Source: Myxococcales bacterium | GTDB lineage: Bacteria; Myxococcota_A; Polyangia; Polyangiales; JADJMO01 | Assembly: GCA_021783935.1 (NCBI GenBank) | Contig: JAJXTK010000010.1 | Location: forward strand, 1 to 23,661 | Length of the DNA stretch: 23,661 bases | Direction of reading: 5' to 3' | Part shown: piece after piece, positions 1 to 7,783 of the stretch | How the letters are laid out: each line of letters starts with the position of its first letter | Numbering within the stretch: the first letter of the stretch is position 1 | Made by a program: the position numbers and the translations under genes | The notes under the pieces: model-generated | Told to the model about the DNA's origin: nothing | The model's database searches: none | The model's input: only the letters and a program-made list of their open reading frames with translations

Positions 1-2
1 TC

Positions 3-617
3 TTGCGCAAGAAGGCCGCCGCCGAGTCGGACGCGCTCCGCGAGAAGCTCGCGCTCGAGCACGACGCCGAGAAGGAGCGGCTGAAGGCCGAGGCGGCGCG
101 CAAGGCGAAGGAGGAGGAGCGCAAGCTCGTCGAGGAGCAAGCCAAGGTCGACGCGGTGAAGGCGGAGGCGCGCGTGAGCGCGGCCAAGGCCGACGTCGTG
201 GCCGCGAAGGCGGAGGCAGAGGCCACCGTGATCCGCGCCAAGGCGAGGGCCGAGGAGAAGCGCGCGGACGCGCAGGGGGTCACGCCGCTGACGGTGCAGA
301 TGCACGGCTACGACGCGCTCGGCAAGCTCGGCGGCAAGGGGACGACGATCCTGATCGGCGACTTCTCGCACCTGCCAGGCTTCCTCTTCCCGAGCTACCT
401 GATGGGTGGCTACGGCGGCGGCGGCGCGGTGGCGGCGACGCCGGCGCCGACGGCGAGCGTCGTTCCCGCGACGACGGCGCCGCTGCCCGCGGAGGCGATG
501 CCGGCCAGCGCGCCGCCGCCGAGGCGCCGCGCCATGACCGCGCCGATCGAGGCGAGCGCGCCGCGGGGATCGCGCGACGCAGCCCCGTTAATCGGCGGGT
601 CGGCGACGTTGGATTGA
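3..617 (+). CDS. SPFH/band-7 family-like protein, C-terminal part (5' truncated by window edge)
   Basis: Only the last ~204 codons are present; the frame is open to the window edge, so the true start lies upstream and the TTG at base 3 is not a credible start. The first ~92 residues are a highly charged Ala/Lys/Glu-rich helix typical of a long coiled coil. They lead into a segment with AQGVTPLTVQMHGYDALG, then LGGKGTTILIGDFSHLPGFLFP, which resembles the end of the coiled coil and tail of SPFH (stomatin/prohibitin/flotillin) proteins that oligomerise at membranes. The last ~60 residues are low-complexity Gly, Ala, Pro and Arg. The SPFH domain itself would be upstream and is not visible, so the family call rests on the tail only. 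The gene converges on the membrane glycosyltransferase-like gene with a 16-base gap and no clear terminator. Confidence 0.6.
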   Translation: MRKKAAAESDALREKLALEHDAEKERLKAEAARKAKEEERKLVEEQAKVDAVKAEARVSAAKADVVAAKAEAEATVIRAKARAEEKRADAQGVTPLTVQMHGYDALGKLGGKGTTILIGDFSHLPGFLFPSYLMGGYGGGGAVAATPAPTASVVPATTAPLPAEAMPASAPPPRRRAMTAPIEASAPRGSRDAAPLIGGSATLD

Positions 618-633
618 AGCCGGCGGCGCTGCG

Positions 634-2910
634 CTACGGCCCCTGCCGTTCGAGCTCGAAGTAGTCCACGCCGAGGTGCGTCTTGGTGCCGGCCGGCGCG
701 TTCCCGTTCGACACGAGCCGCACCTCGAAGACGTGCTGCCCCGCGCTCAGCGCCCGCGCGCTCGAGGCGCTCCAGTCGAAGAAGCCCGCGCGCCCGCGCG
801 CGTCGATCGGCGGGTCGACCGCGTTGCCGTCGACGTAGAGCGCGAAGAGCGCGGGCGAGCCCGCGCGAAAGCGCCCTCGGATCGCGTAGGCGCCGCTCGT
901 GGGCACGTACTGACGCGCCGAGAGGCTCCCGCCCTCGCGCTCGCACTGCAGGTCCATCAGCCCGCCGTTGCTGGCGCCGTAGTCGCCGACGAGCTTGCCG
1001 TAGCAGCCGTCGCGGTGGAGCGGCGGGTACTTCGCCTCCCACTCCTCGTGCAGGAAGCCCGGCCGCGGCGTCTGGGGCAGCTCCTGCAACAGGTTGCCCC
1101 CGCAGTCGACGCGCACCTGCCGTCGATCGGGGTAGAGCGCCGTCAGCTGCGCGTCGTGCGCGGCGCCGAAGTCGCGCGCCACGATGCGATCGCCGCGCTC
1201 GATCCGCGGGTCGTTCGCGATCGACGCCCAGCCGTAGTGAACGTCGGCCCGATCGAAGTCGTCGCCGCCGCAGCGGGCGACGAACACCACCGCGTGGTGG
1301 ATCTTCTCCGCGTCGAGGCGGTCGGCGATGGTCGAGGTGCCCATCATCTTGGCGAGCCCCGCCACGCGCTCCGGGAGGTCGATCGCGATCTCGTCGTTGA
1401 CGACGAACAGCAGCACCGCGAGCCCGAGCGAAGGGAGCGCGCGCGCCGCGAGCTCGCCGAGGCGGGGCCAGAGGCGCGCGGCGTCCGCCTGCTCTGCGAG
1501 CTCGGTCAGCGGCGCCGTCGCCGAGGCCGCGATCGTCACCGAGAGCGCCCCCATCGCGTCGCCGTAGAGCCGCGCGCCGTACTGGTTCGCGTGGTAGTAG
1601 AAGCCGAAATACAGGGCGAACGGCCCGATCGTGGCCAGCAGCGCGATCGCGTCCTTGAGCGTGAGCCGGCGCACGAAGAACGCCGGCAGCACGAGGAACG
1701 GCCAGGGCGTCCCCCACGCGTCGTCGCGCAGCACGCTGAAGCGCGTGAAGGTCACGTCGACGGCGCGGCGGAGCGTGTAGGGGCCCGGCTGCACCTCCCA
1801 GCGGTGCTCGCGCGGGCAGCCGATGCCGTCGCCGAAGCCGACGCGGTGGCAGCTCTTCACCGGCTCGGTGAGATCGAAGTAGCGGTCCTGCGGGAGCACC
1901 AGCGGGTTGCCGGTGGCGATCGCGTCCCAGAGCAGCTGCGCCGACACGCCGACCAGCGCGCACCCCGCGAAGACGGCGAGCGGCAGCAGCGCCTCGCGAC
2001 GCACGGCGACGCTCCGAAATGAGGCGAATTCGAGCGAGCCGGCGGCCGCGGCGAGCAAGACCGCGGGGCCGACGGCGGCGGCGGCGGGCAGGCGCGCGAA
2101 GAAGAGCCAGCCGGCCGCGAGCCCGCCGATCGCGGCTGGGACCCACGCGCGTCGCCGCTCGGTGCCCGCGCGCTTGGAGGTCTCGAGCGCGAGCATCAGC
2201 TGCTCGACGCTCAGGCACGCGAGCGCCGCCGCGAAGGCGTGCGCGAAGAAGGTCGAGCCGATCACCTCGACGAACCCGCTCGCGACCACGAGCGCGGCCG
2301 CGAGCAGCGAGGTGACGCGCCCGTAGAGCCGCTCGGCGAGGCGCGAGGCGCTCACGACCAGCAGGGCGACCGCGGCGCTCGGCCCCCACGACGTCGCGCC
2401 GATCACGCGGAAGATCGCCAAGAACGCCGGAAATCCAGGCTGAAAGAGCGGATAGGCGTGCCCGTCGTCGATCATGAAGCGCGCGACGAAGAACTCGCCG
2501 AGCGGGGGCGACCTCGGCAGCGGCGTGCCGATCGAGAACCTGCGGGCGAGCAGGTCGTAGGCGATCTCGTCTTGGATGCGCGGCACCCCGCCGAGCCCGT
2601 GCTCGAGGATGTGGTGCGCGAAGAGGAGCGCGCCGACGAAGAGCGCGAAGTCGAGCAGCAGCCGCGGCGCCCTGCGCGAGGCCCGCTCGATGCGCGGCCC
2701 GAAGAGCAAGAGCGCGAGGGCCGCGATCGCGATCGCCACGATCGCCGGCGCCATCGCGAGCGCGAACGGCCGGCCGAGGAGCTCCCCTTGGTTCGGCGGG
2801 CGCTTGTAGAAGCACGCCCCGACGACGCCGAGCGAGGCGGCGAGGCCGAGCGCGGAGGCGACGAAGGCGCGCGCCGAGGCCAGGTGACGGTCGGCGTGGC
2901 GGACGGTCAT
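634..2910 (-). CDS. Polytopic membrane protein, GT-C (ArnT/PMT-like) glycosyltransferase-like
   Basis: 758 residues from the ATG at 2910. The frame stays open to 3009, but that extension is Arg-rich, non-membrane, and would run to the start of the divergent gene, so the internal ATG before MTVRHADR is preferred. The N-terminal ~550 residues contain many hydrophobic segments. After the first two to three helices comes RIQDEIAYDLLARRF with an acidic pair at D114-E115, the position of the lumenal catalytic or metal-binding acidic motif in GT-C enzymes that use polyprenyl-phosphate sugars. Later comes a loop with two cysteines (CHRVGFGDGIGC). The C-terminal ~200 residues are soluble, rich in aromatic and Gly residues (GAYAIRGRFRAG, LFALYVDGNAVDPP, QHVFEVRLV), and read like a beta-sandwich, perhaps carbohydrate-binding. 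The role would be sugar transfer at the outer face of the inner membrane; donor and acceptor are unknown. GT-C is inferred from topology and motif, not from a search. Confidence 0.65.
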   Translation of the reverse strand: MTVRHADRHLASARAFVASALGLAASLGVVGACFYKRPPNQGELLGRPFALAMAPAIVAIAIAALALLLFGPRIERASRRAPRLLLDFALFVGALLFAHHILEHGLGGVPRIQDEIAYDLLARRFSIGTPLPRSPPLGEFFVARFMIDDGHAYPLFQPGFPAFLAIFRVIGATSWGPSAAVALLVVSASRLAERLYGRVTSLLAAALVVASGFVEVIGSTFFAHAFAAALACLSVEQLMLALETSKRAGTERRRAWVPAAIGGLAAGWLFFARLPAAAAVGPAVLLAAAAGSLEFASFRSVAVRREALLPLAVFAGCALVGVSAQLLWDAIATGNPLVLPQDRYFDLTEPVKSCHRVGFGDGIGCPREHRWEVQPGPYTLRRAVDVTFTRFSVLRDDAWGTPWPFLVLPAFFVRRLTLKDAIALLATIGPFALYFGFYYHANQYGARLYGDAMGALSVTIAASATAPLTELAEQADAARLWPRLGELAARALPSLGLAVLLFVVNDEIAIDLPERVAGLAKMMGTSTIADRLDAEKIHHAVVFVARCGGDDFDRADVHYGWASIANDPRIERGDRIVARDFGAAHDAQLTALYPDRRQVRVDCGGNLLQELPQTPRPGFLHEEWEAKYPPLHRDGCYGKLVGDYGASNGGLMDLQCEREGGSLSARQYVPTSGAYAIRGRFRAGSPALFALYVDGNAVDPPIDARGRAGFFDWSASSARALSAGQHVFEVRLVSNGNAPAGTKTHLGVDYFELERQGP

Positions 2911-3017
2911 CGCGCGCCATTGTCCACGCAAATGCGCCCTCTGCGGTGTAGAAGTTCGCGGCGTGCGTCGCGCGCGCGACTTCCCCCGCGCCGGCCGTCG
3001 CGCTTGCATGCGTGCCC

Positions 3018-4115
3018 ATGTCGCTCTTCGATCGCGTCACCTTCCGCGGCGGCAGGGCCGCGAAGAACCGAGTCGCCCTCGCGCCCTTGACCAACCAGCA
3101 GAGCCACGCCGACGGCTCGCTCTCCGACGACGAGCTGAGGTGGCTCGACCTGCGCGCCGAGGGGGGCTTCGGCGTCGTCGAGACCTGCGCCGCCCACGTC
3201 GCGCTCGACGGCCAGGGGTGGCCCGGCGAGCTCGGCGTCTACGACGATCGCCTGCTGCCCGGGCTCTCGCGGCTCGCGAGCGGCCTGTCGGCGCGCGGCG
3301 CGCTCTCGCTGGTGCAGCTCTTCCACGGCGGCGCGCGGGCGCCGTCGAGCCTCGTCGGCCAGCAGCCCTGGAGCGCGAGCGCGTTCGACGTGAGCGACCC
3401 CGCCGGCGGCTTCGAGGCGCCGCGCGCGGCGAGCGAGGGGGACATCCTCGGCGTGATCGAGCGCTTTTGCGACGGCGCGCGCCGCTGTCGCGAGGCCGGT
3501 TTCGACGGTGTCGAGCTGCACGGGGCGCACGGCTACCTGCTCTGCCAGTTCCTCTCGCGCACCATGAACCTGCGCACCGATCGCTGGGGCGGCTCGATCG
3601 AGGGGCGCGCGAGGCTGGTGCGCGAGGTCGTGCGCGCGGTGCGCGCCGCGTGCCCGCCCCCGTTCCTGGTCGGCGTGCGCCTGTCGCCCGAGGACTTCGG
3701 CGCCGTCACGGGGCTCGACCTCGACGAGTCGCTGCAGGTCGCGCGCTGGCTCGCCGACGACGGCGTCGACTTCCTGCACCTGTCGCTGTGGCAGGCCGAG
3801 AAGAACACCAAGAAGCGCCCCGAGGCGCACGCGCTCCCGCTCTTTCGCGAGGCGGTCGGCCCCGAGGTGCGGCTGTTCGCCGCCGGCAACGTGTGGACGC
3901 GCGCCGACGCCGAGGCGGTGATCGCGCGCGGCGCCGACGTCGTCGCGCTCGGCAAGGCCGCCATCGCGAACCCCGACTGGCCTCGACGCGCCGAGGATCC
4001 GAGCTGGTCGCCGCGAAGGCCGCCGCTCAGCGTCGAGGAGCTCCGCGCGCGCGGGCTGAGCGACACGTTCGCGAGCTACATGCGGCGGTGGAAGGGGTTC
4101 GTCGCCGACCCGTGA
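3018..4115 (+). CDS. NADH:flavin oxidoreductase, Old Yellow Enzyme family
   Basis: 365-residue single-domain TIM barrel that would bind FMN and use NAD(P)H to reduce activated C=C bonds. Visible family marks in order: LAPLTNQQS near residue 21 (FMN-binding start of the barrel), VQLFHGG near 99, GFDGVELHGAHGYLLCQFLS at 161-180 with the His168/His171 substrate-anion pair and Tyr173 proton donor, the TDRWGGSIEGR motif at 187-197 (family NxRxDxYGGS), VGVRLSP near 218, and the phosphate-binding end FAAGNVWTRADAEAVIARGADVVALGKAAIANPDW at about 287-321. The length fits the short Cys-free-type members; no FeS or second NAD domain follows, so it is not a 2,4-dienoyl-CoA reductase. The ATG at 3018 is chosen over a GTG two codons earlier. 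It is divergent from the glycosyltransferase-like gene (107-base shared upstream region). The physiological substrate cannot be told. Confidence 0.9.
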   Translation: MSLFDRVTFRGGRAAKNRVALAPLTNQQSHADGSLSDDELRWLDLRAEGGFGVVETCAAHVALDGQGWPGELGVYDDRLLPGLSRLASGLSARGALSLVQLFHGGARAPSSLVGQQPWSASAFDVSDPAGGFEAPRAASEGDILGVIERFCDGARRCREAGFDGVELHGAHGYLLCQFLSRTMNLRTDRWGGSIEGRARLVREVVRAVRAACPPPFLVGVRLSPEDFGAVTGLDLDESLQVARWLADDGVDFLHLSLWQAEKNTKKRPEAHALPLFREAVGPEVRLFAAGNVWTRADAEAVIARGADVVALGKAAIANPDWPRRAEDPSWSPRRPPLSVEELRARGLSDTFASYMRRWKGFVADP

Positions 4116-4137
4116 CGGGGCCGTCGCCGGCGTCGGC

Positions 4138-4488
4138 TCAGCTCGCGCCGAAGAGGATCTCGTAGGGGCGATCGATGGCCGCACCGACCGCGTCGATCGC
4201 GAAGGTGCGCACGAAGCGCTGCGTCTCGCGGCCGCCGAAGTAGAGCACGACCGTCGGGAACGACAGCACGCCGAGCTGCGCCAACAGCTCGGGCGCGTCG
4301 TTGCGCGAGACGACCACCATGCGCAGCGCCGGGAACTGCTCGGCGAGCAGCGCCGCGAGCTTCGGCTCGACCGCCTCGGCCACCTGGCAGAAGTCCTCGG
4401 TGAAGAGCACGACGAGGCCATCGAGCGCGTCGACGAGCGCGTCGAGCTCCTCGCGCGTGCGCGGCGCGGCGGGTGCGGGGTCGGTCAC
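4138..4488 (-). CDS. Thioredoxin-fold protein lacking a CXXC motif
   Basis: 116 residues from a GTG start (4488); no clear Shine-Dalgarno is visible. The pattern fits a thioredoxin fold: the first strand LVVLFTEDFC, the helix with VEPKLAALLAEQFP, the strand LRMVVVSRNDAPELLAQLGV, then the cis-proline signature SFPTVVLYFGG and a last helix. At the active-site position where thioredoxins have WCGPC it has FCQVAE, so only one cysteine remains and a classical dithiol reaction is not possible. It could be monothiol, a chaperone-like binding protein, or involved in sensing. It follows the APC permease on the same strand after a 64-base gap, so it may be the last gene of that run. It converges on the OYE-family gene with a 22-base gap. 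Confidence 0.75.
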   Translation of the reverse strand: MTDPAPAAPRTREELDALVDALDGLVVLFTEDFCQVAEAVEPKLAALLAEQFPALRMVVVSRNDAPELLAQLGVLSFPTVVLYFGGRETQRFVRTFAIDAVGAAIDRPYEILFGAS

Positions 4489-4552
4489 GAAGCGGTTGGA
4501 GCCGAGCGCGCGGCGGATGGGTTCTCGCCCGAACGGCTCGCCCTGGCACTCG

Positions 4553-6115
4553 TCACTCCGCCGCCGACTCGCTCGCCCGCTGCCCCAGCACGGCGTGCTT
4601 GCGCCCGTAGCCGAAGTAGATCGCCATCCCGATGCCGAGCCACACCAGGAGCCGAATCCAGGTGTCGAGCGGCAGGCCGGCCATCAGGTACAGGCAGAAG
4701 ACGATGCCGAGGATCGGCACCAGCGGCACCCCCGGCGTGCGGAAGGGGCGCGGCAGGTCGGGGGCGCGGCGGCGGAGCACCAGCACGCCCGCGCACACGA
4801 TCACGAACGCCGACAGCGTGCCGATCGACACCAGCTCGCCGAGCAGACCGATCGGCGCGAGCGCGGCCACCAGCGCGACGACGACGCCCGTCACGATCGT
4901 GGTCTTGTACGGCGTGCGAAAGCGCGGGTGCAGCTTCGCGAAGACGGGCGGCAAGAGGCCGTCCTTCGACATCGAGAAGAAGATGCGCGGCTGCCCCATC
5001 AGGAGCACGAGCACCACCGAGGTGAGGCCGAGGATCGCCCCGAGCTTCACGACCTTCGCGAGCCACGGGATGTTCATCGCGTCGATGGCGACCGCGATCG
5101 GATCGGGCACGCCGAGCGAGCGATACGGCACCACGCCCGTGAGCACGAGCGCGACCAAGATGTAGAGGATCGTGCACAGGACGAGCGAGCCGAGGATGCC
5201 GATGGGCATGTCGCGCTGGGGGTTCTTGGCCTCCTGCGCGGCGGTCGAGACGGCGTCGAAGCCGATGTACGCGAAGAAGATCACCCCCGCGCCGCGCGCG
5301 ACGCCCGACGGGCCGAAATGGCCGAATGCGCCGGTGTTCGGCGGGATGAAGGGGTGCCAATTCGCCGTCTTCACGTGGCCGAAGCCGACGCCGATGACGG
5401 CGAGGATGATCGCGACCTTCAAGAGCACGATGAGCGCGTTGACCGACGCCGACTCCTGGATGCCGACCACCAGCAGCGCCGTCACCAGGAAGACGACGAT
5501 CGTCGCCGGCACGTTCGCGATCGCGCTCGCGTGCTGGAGCGTCGCGACGTCGACGTGGAGCCTCGCGAGCTCGGGGGCGACGATCTGCAGCGCGTGCCAG
5601 CCGGCGGGGGCCTTCATGCCGGCCTTCGAGAGCGCCTCGGGGGTGAGGAAGACGTACTCGGTGCCTGGCGCGGCGATCACCTGCGGCGGCAGGTTCACGC
5701 CGAAGCCGCGCAGGAAGCTCGCCACGTAGCCCGACCAGCCGACCGCGACGGTCGCCGCGCCCATCGCGTACTCGAGCACCAGATCCCAGCCGATGAACCA
5801 CGCGAAGAACTCGCCGAGCGTCGCGTACGAGTAGGTGTACGCGCTGCCGGCGATGGGGATCATCGCCGCGAACTCGGCGTAGCAGAGCCCCGCGAAGCCG
5901 CAGGCGGCCGCCGCGAGCACGAACGAGAGCACGATGGCCGGCCCCGCGTAGCTCGCCGCCGCCTGCCCGGTGAGCACGAAGATGCCGGCGCCGATGATGC
6001 CGCCGACGCCGATCGCCGTGAGGCTCACCGGCCCGAGCGTGCGGTGCATCCCGTGGTCGCCGTGCGCCTCGCGCTGCAGGGACTCGATCGACTTGCTGCG
6101 GAACAGATCGCTCAT
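4553..6115 (-). CDS. APC-superfamily amino acid permease (cationic amino acid transporter type)
   Basis: 520 residues, inner-membrane secondary transporter. After a soluble N-terminus (LQREAHGDHGMHRTLGP) comes the APC signature of helix 1, VGGIIGAGIFVLTGQAA, the unwound substrate-binding segment, followed by about 12 or more hydrophobic helices. Further family marks are AGLCYAEFAAMIPIAGSAYTYSYATLGEFFAWFIGWDLVLEY and FFAYIGFDAVSTAAQEAKNPQRDMPIGI, the conserved helix-6 region of CAT/YfnA-type permeases. Expected role: H+-coupled amino acid uptake; the exact substrate is not readable. The ATG at 6115 is chosen over the adjacent GTG at 6118 because the Shine-Dalgarno GAGGGG lies four bases before the ATG but only one before the GTG. 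That Shine-Dalgarno is one arm of a perfect inverted repeat (see the 6115-6241 entry). Upstream is the fetB-like gene (130-base gap), downstream the thioredoxin-fold gene. Confidence 0.92.
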   Translation of the reverse strand: MSDLFRSKSIESLQREAHGDHGMHRTLGPVSLTAIGVGGIIGAGIFVLTGQAAASYAGPAIVLSFVLAAAACGFAGLCYAEFAAMIPIAGSAYTYSYATLGEFFAWFIGWDLVLEYAMGAATVAVGWSGYVASFLRGFGVNLPPQVIAAPGTEYVFLTPEALSKAGMKAPAGWHALQIVAPELARLHVDVATLQHASAIANVPATIVVFLVTALLVVGIQESASVNALIVLLKVAIILAVIGVGFGHVKTANWHPFIPPNTGAFGHFGPSGVARGAGVIFFAYIGFDAVSTAAQEAKNPQRDMPIGILGSLVLCTILYILVALVLTGVVPYRSLGVPDPIAVAIDAMNIPWLAKVVKLGAILGLTSVVLVLLMGQPRIFFSMSKDGLLPPVFAKLHPRFRTPYKTTIVTGVVVALVAALAPIGLLGELVSIGTLSAFVIVCAGVLVLRRRAPDLPRPFRTPGVPLVPILGIVFCLYLMAGLPLDTWIRLLVWLGIGMAIYFGYGRKHAVLGQRASESAAE

Positions 6116-6241
6116 CACGCCCCTCGGCTCGCGCTCCGCGGCTCGGAGCGGCGGGCCATCCTACGTGAAACCACGCGACGGCACCGAGCGAACCTCCCCC
6201 ACGAGCCCCTGCACGAGGCAGCGGGGGGCCGAGGGGCGTGA
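6115..6241 (-). promoter_or_regulatory. Perfect 14-base inverted repeat spanning the fetB-permease gap; inner arm holds the permease Shine-Dalgarno
   Basis: TCACGCCCCTCGGC at 6115-6128 and its exact reverse complement GCCGAGGGGCGTGA at 6228-6241 enclose about 99 bases. On the minus-strand transcript the outer arm lies five bases after the fetB-like stop codon. The inner arm contains GAGGGG and the first A of the permease ATG. If the fetAB message reads through, pairing of the arms would close the permease ribosome binding site; a transcript starting inside the gap would lack the outer arm. A smaller hairpin (CGCTCC/GGAGCG, 6132-6150) lies inside. The repeat is seen directly; the regulatory role is inference. 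Confidence 0.45.
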
Positions 6242-6245
6242 CGGC

Positions 6246-7028
6246 TCAGAAGGGGCGCAGCTGCTCGCGGCTCGTGAACAGCATGCGCCGGCTGAGCGTC
6301 GCGGCGACCCACCCGGCGACGGCGGCGACCGCGACCAGCTGGAAGAGCACGACGAGCTGGTAGCGCACCGCGCTCTTCGGATCGATGCCGCTCACGATCT
6401 GCCCCGTCATCATGCCGGGCAGCGCGACGAGGCCGACCGTGAAGAGCCCGTTGAGCGTCGGCGTCATCGCGGCGCGCAGCGCGGCGCGCTCTTGGGCGTG
6501 CAGCGCCTGCTCGGGGGAGGCGCCGAGGGCGAGCAGCTGCTCGATGCGCGGCGCCTCGGCGCGCGCGCTCGCGAAGATGCGCTCGAGGGTGAGCGCCACG
6601 ACGTTCATCGCGTTGGAGAGCATCATGCCCGCGATCGGGATCACGTAGCGCCCGGAGTACCAAGGGGTCGGCGTGATCACCAGCGCGAAGACGGGCACCA
6701 GCGAGACGACGCCGCCGGCGGTGATCGCGGCGAGCGCGGGCCAGAAGAGCGCGCGGCGATCGGGGGCGTGCTCGACGCGGCGCGCGGCCGTCCACGCGGC
6801 GACGAGCGTCATGACCGACAGGGCGAGGGCGAGCGAGAGCACGTGCTCGTAGGCGAACAAGAGCCGCAGCGCGTAGCCGACGGCGAGCAGCTGCACGGCG
6901 CCGCGCACCGCGGCCCACGCGATCGACCCCTCGAGATCGAGCCGCGCGCGCCGCGAGACGAGCGCGGCGATCGCGACCAAGAGCGCGACCAGCGCGAGGC
7001 GCGTGAGCGGGACCTCGACGTAGCTCAC
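6246..7028 (-). CDS. fetB: FetB-like ABC transporter permease (UPF0014/YbbM family)
   Basis: 260 residues with about six to seven hydrophobic helices and the hallmark regions of the UPF0014 (FetB/YbbM) family: IAWAAVRGAVQLLAVGYALR near 36, the long YVIPIAGMMLSNAMNVVALTLER near 128, LGASPEQALHAQERAALRAAMTPTLN near 168, and VGLVALPGMMTGQIVSGIDPKSAVRYQLVV near 199. In E. coli FetAB is an iron exporter component protecting against iron and oxidative stress; equating the role here is by family. The start is a GTG at 7028 whose GTGA overlaps the stop of the ATPase gene by four bases, so the two are translationally coupled as half-transporter permease and ATPase. The metal or other substrate is not proven by sequence. 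Confidence 0.88.
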   Translation of the reverse strand: MSYVEVPLTRLALVALLVAIAALVSRRARLDLEGSIAWAAVRGAVQLLAVGYALRLLFAYEHVLSLALALSVMTLVAAWTAARRVEHAPDRRALFWPALAAITAGGVVSLVPVFALVITPTPWYSGRYVIPIAGMMLSNAMNVVALTLERIFASARAEAPRIEQLLALGASPEQALHAQERAALRAAMTPTLNGLFTVGLVALPGMMTGQIVSGIDPKSAVRYQLVVLFQLVAVAAVAGWVAATLSRRMLFTSREQLRPF

Positions 7029-7702
7029 CCCTCGCCCTCCCGAAGCCGCCCTGCGTGCATCGTGCGCCGCCGCGCGCCGAGCGCGGCCGCGTGCGTCGGC
7101 TCGTGCGTCACCACCACGAGGCCCAGCCCCTCGCGCGCGAGCGCGCGCACCCGCTCGAGGATCCGCTCGGCCGCGCGGGTGTCGAGCGCCGCCGTCGGCT
7201 CGTCGAGCAGCAGGAATTCAGGCTCGTTCGCCAGCGCGCGCGCGAGCGCCACCCGCTGCCGCTCGCCGCCCGACAGCTCGCTCGCGGGCCTCGCGGCGAA
7301 CGCGCCGTCGAGCCCGACCAGCGCGAGGCACTGCTCGACGCGCGTCGGCGTGGGCTGCGCGCCGCGCAGGCGCGGGCCGGCCGCGACGTTGTCGGCGACC
7401 GTCCCCTCGAGCATCGGCGCCTGCTGCGGCACGTAGGCGACGCGCCTGCGGAAGGTGCGCGGCGCGATCGCGTGCGCCGCGACCCCTTCGAGGTAGACCT
7501 CCCCCGCCGTCGGCTCGAGGAGCGTCGCGAGCACGCGCAAGAGCGTCGATTTGCCGCACCCCGACGGCCCCTCGATGCACGCGATCGCCCCCGCCTCGAT
7601 CGCGAAGTCGACGCCGTCGAGCACGTTGCGCCCCTCGCGCGCGAGCCCGAGGCCACGCGCCGAAAGGCTCCTCACGCCGCGCGCGTCCTCGCTCTCGCCC
7701 AT
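7025..7702 (-). CDS. fetA: FetA-like ABC transporter ATP-binding protein
   Basis: 225 residues with a full set of ABC ATPase motifs: Walker A GPSGCGKST at 45-53, Q-loop VPQQAP near 91-96, signature LSGGERQRVALARAL at 143-157, Walker B FLLLDEPTAALD at 163-174, and H-switch His200 in VVVTHEP. It would power the adjoining FetB-like permease, with which it shares a four-base overlap. The frame stays open far upstream across serS, but the ATG at 7702 before MGESEDARG is the start giving normal family length and leaving serS intact. It is divergent from serS across an 81-base gap that must hold both promoters. The specific name is by partner: the ATPase alone could be any small exporter ATPase such as LolD/YbbA type. 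Confidence 0.9.
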   Translation of the reverse strand: MGESEDARGVRSLSARGLGLAREGRNVLDGVDFAIEAGAIACIEGPSGCGKSTLLRVLATLLEPTAGEVYLEGVAAHAIAPRTFRRRVAYVPQQAPMLEGTVADNVAAGPRLRGAQPTPTRVEQCLALVGLDGAFAARPASELSGGERQRVALARALANEPEFLLLDEPTAALDTRAAERILERVRALAREGLGLVVVTHEPTHAAALGARRRTMHAGRLREGEG

Positions 7703-7783
7703 CGCTGGGCGAGACGTTAGCCGATGCAGCCGCGTCGCGCCGCTGCCGTCGAGCGCCTCTGTCATCCGTGGTATCGAGCCGAC

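Noticed and set aside
410..3094. Long minus-strand open frame (894 codons) across the glycosyltransferase-like gene
   Set aside because: Arg/Ala-rich, low-complexity translation typical of an off-frame shadow in high-GC DNA; the overlapping frame has helices and motifs.
4104..4137. GCCGAC/GTCGGC inverted repeat between the OYE and thioredoxin-fold genes as a terminator
   Set aside because: Six-base arms with a 22-base loop and no T-run; too weak in this base composition to annotate.
4301..6241. 646-codon plus-strand open frame opposite the APC permease
   Set aside because: Arg/Glu/His-rich shadow without motifs.
7703..7783. T-box or other leader upstream of serS
   Set aside because: The gap is only 81 bases and shows no specifier/antiterminator pattern.
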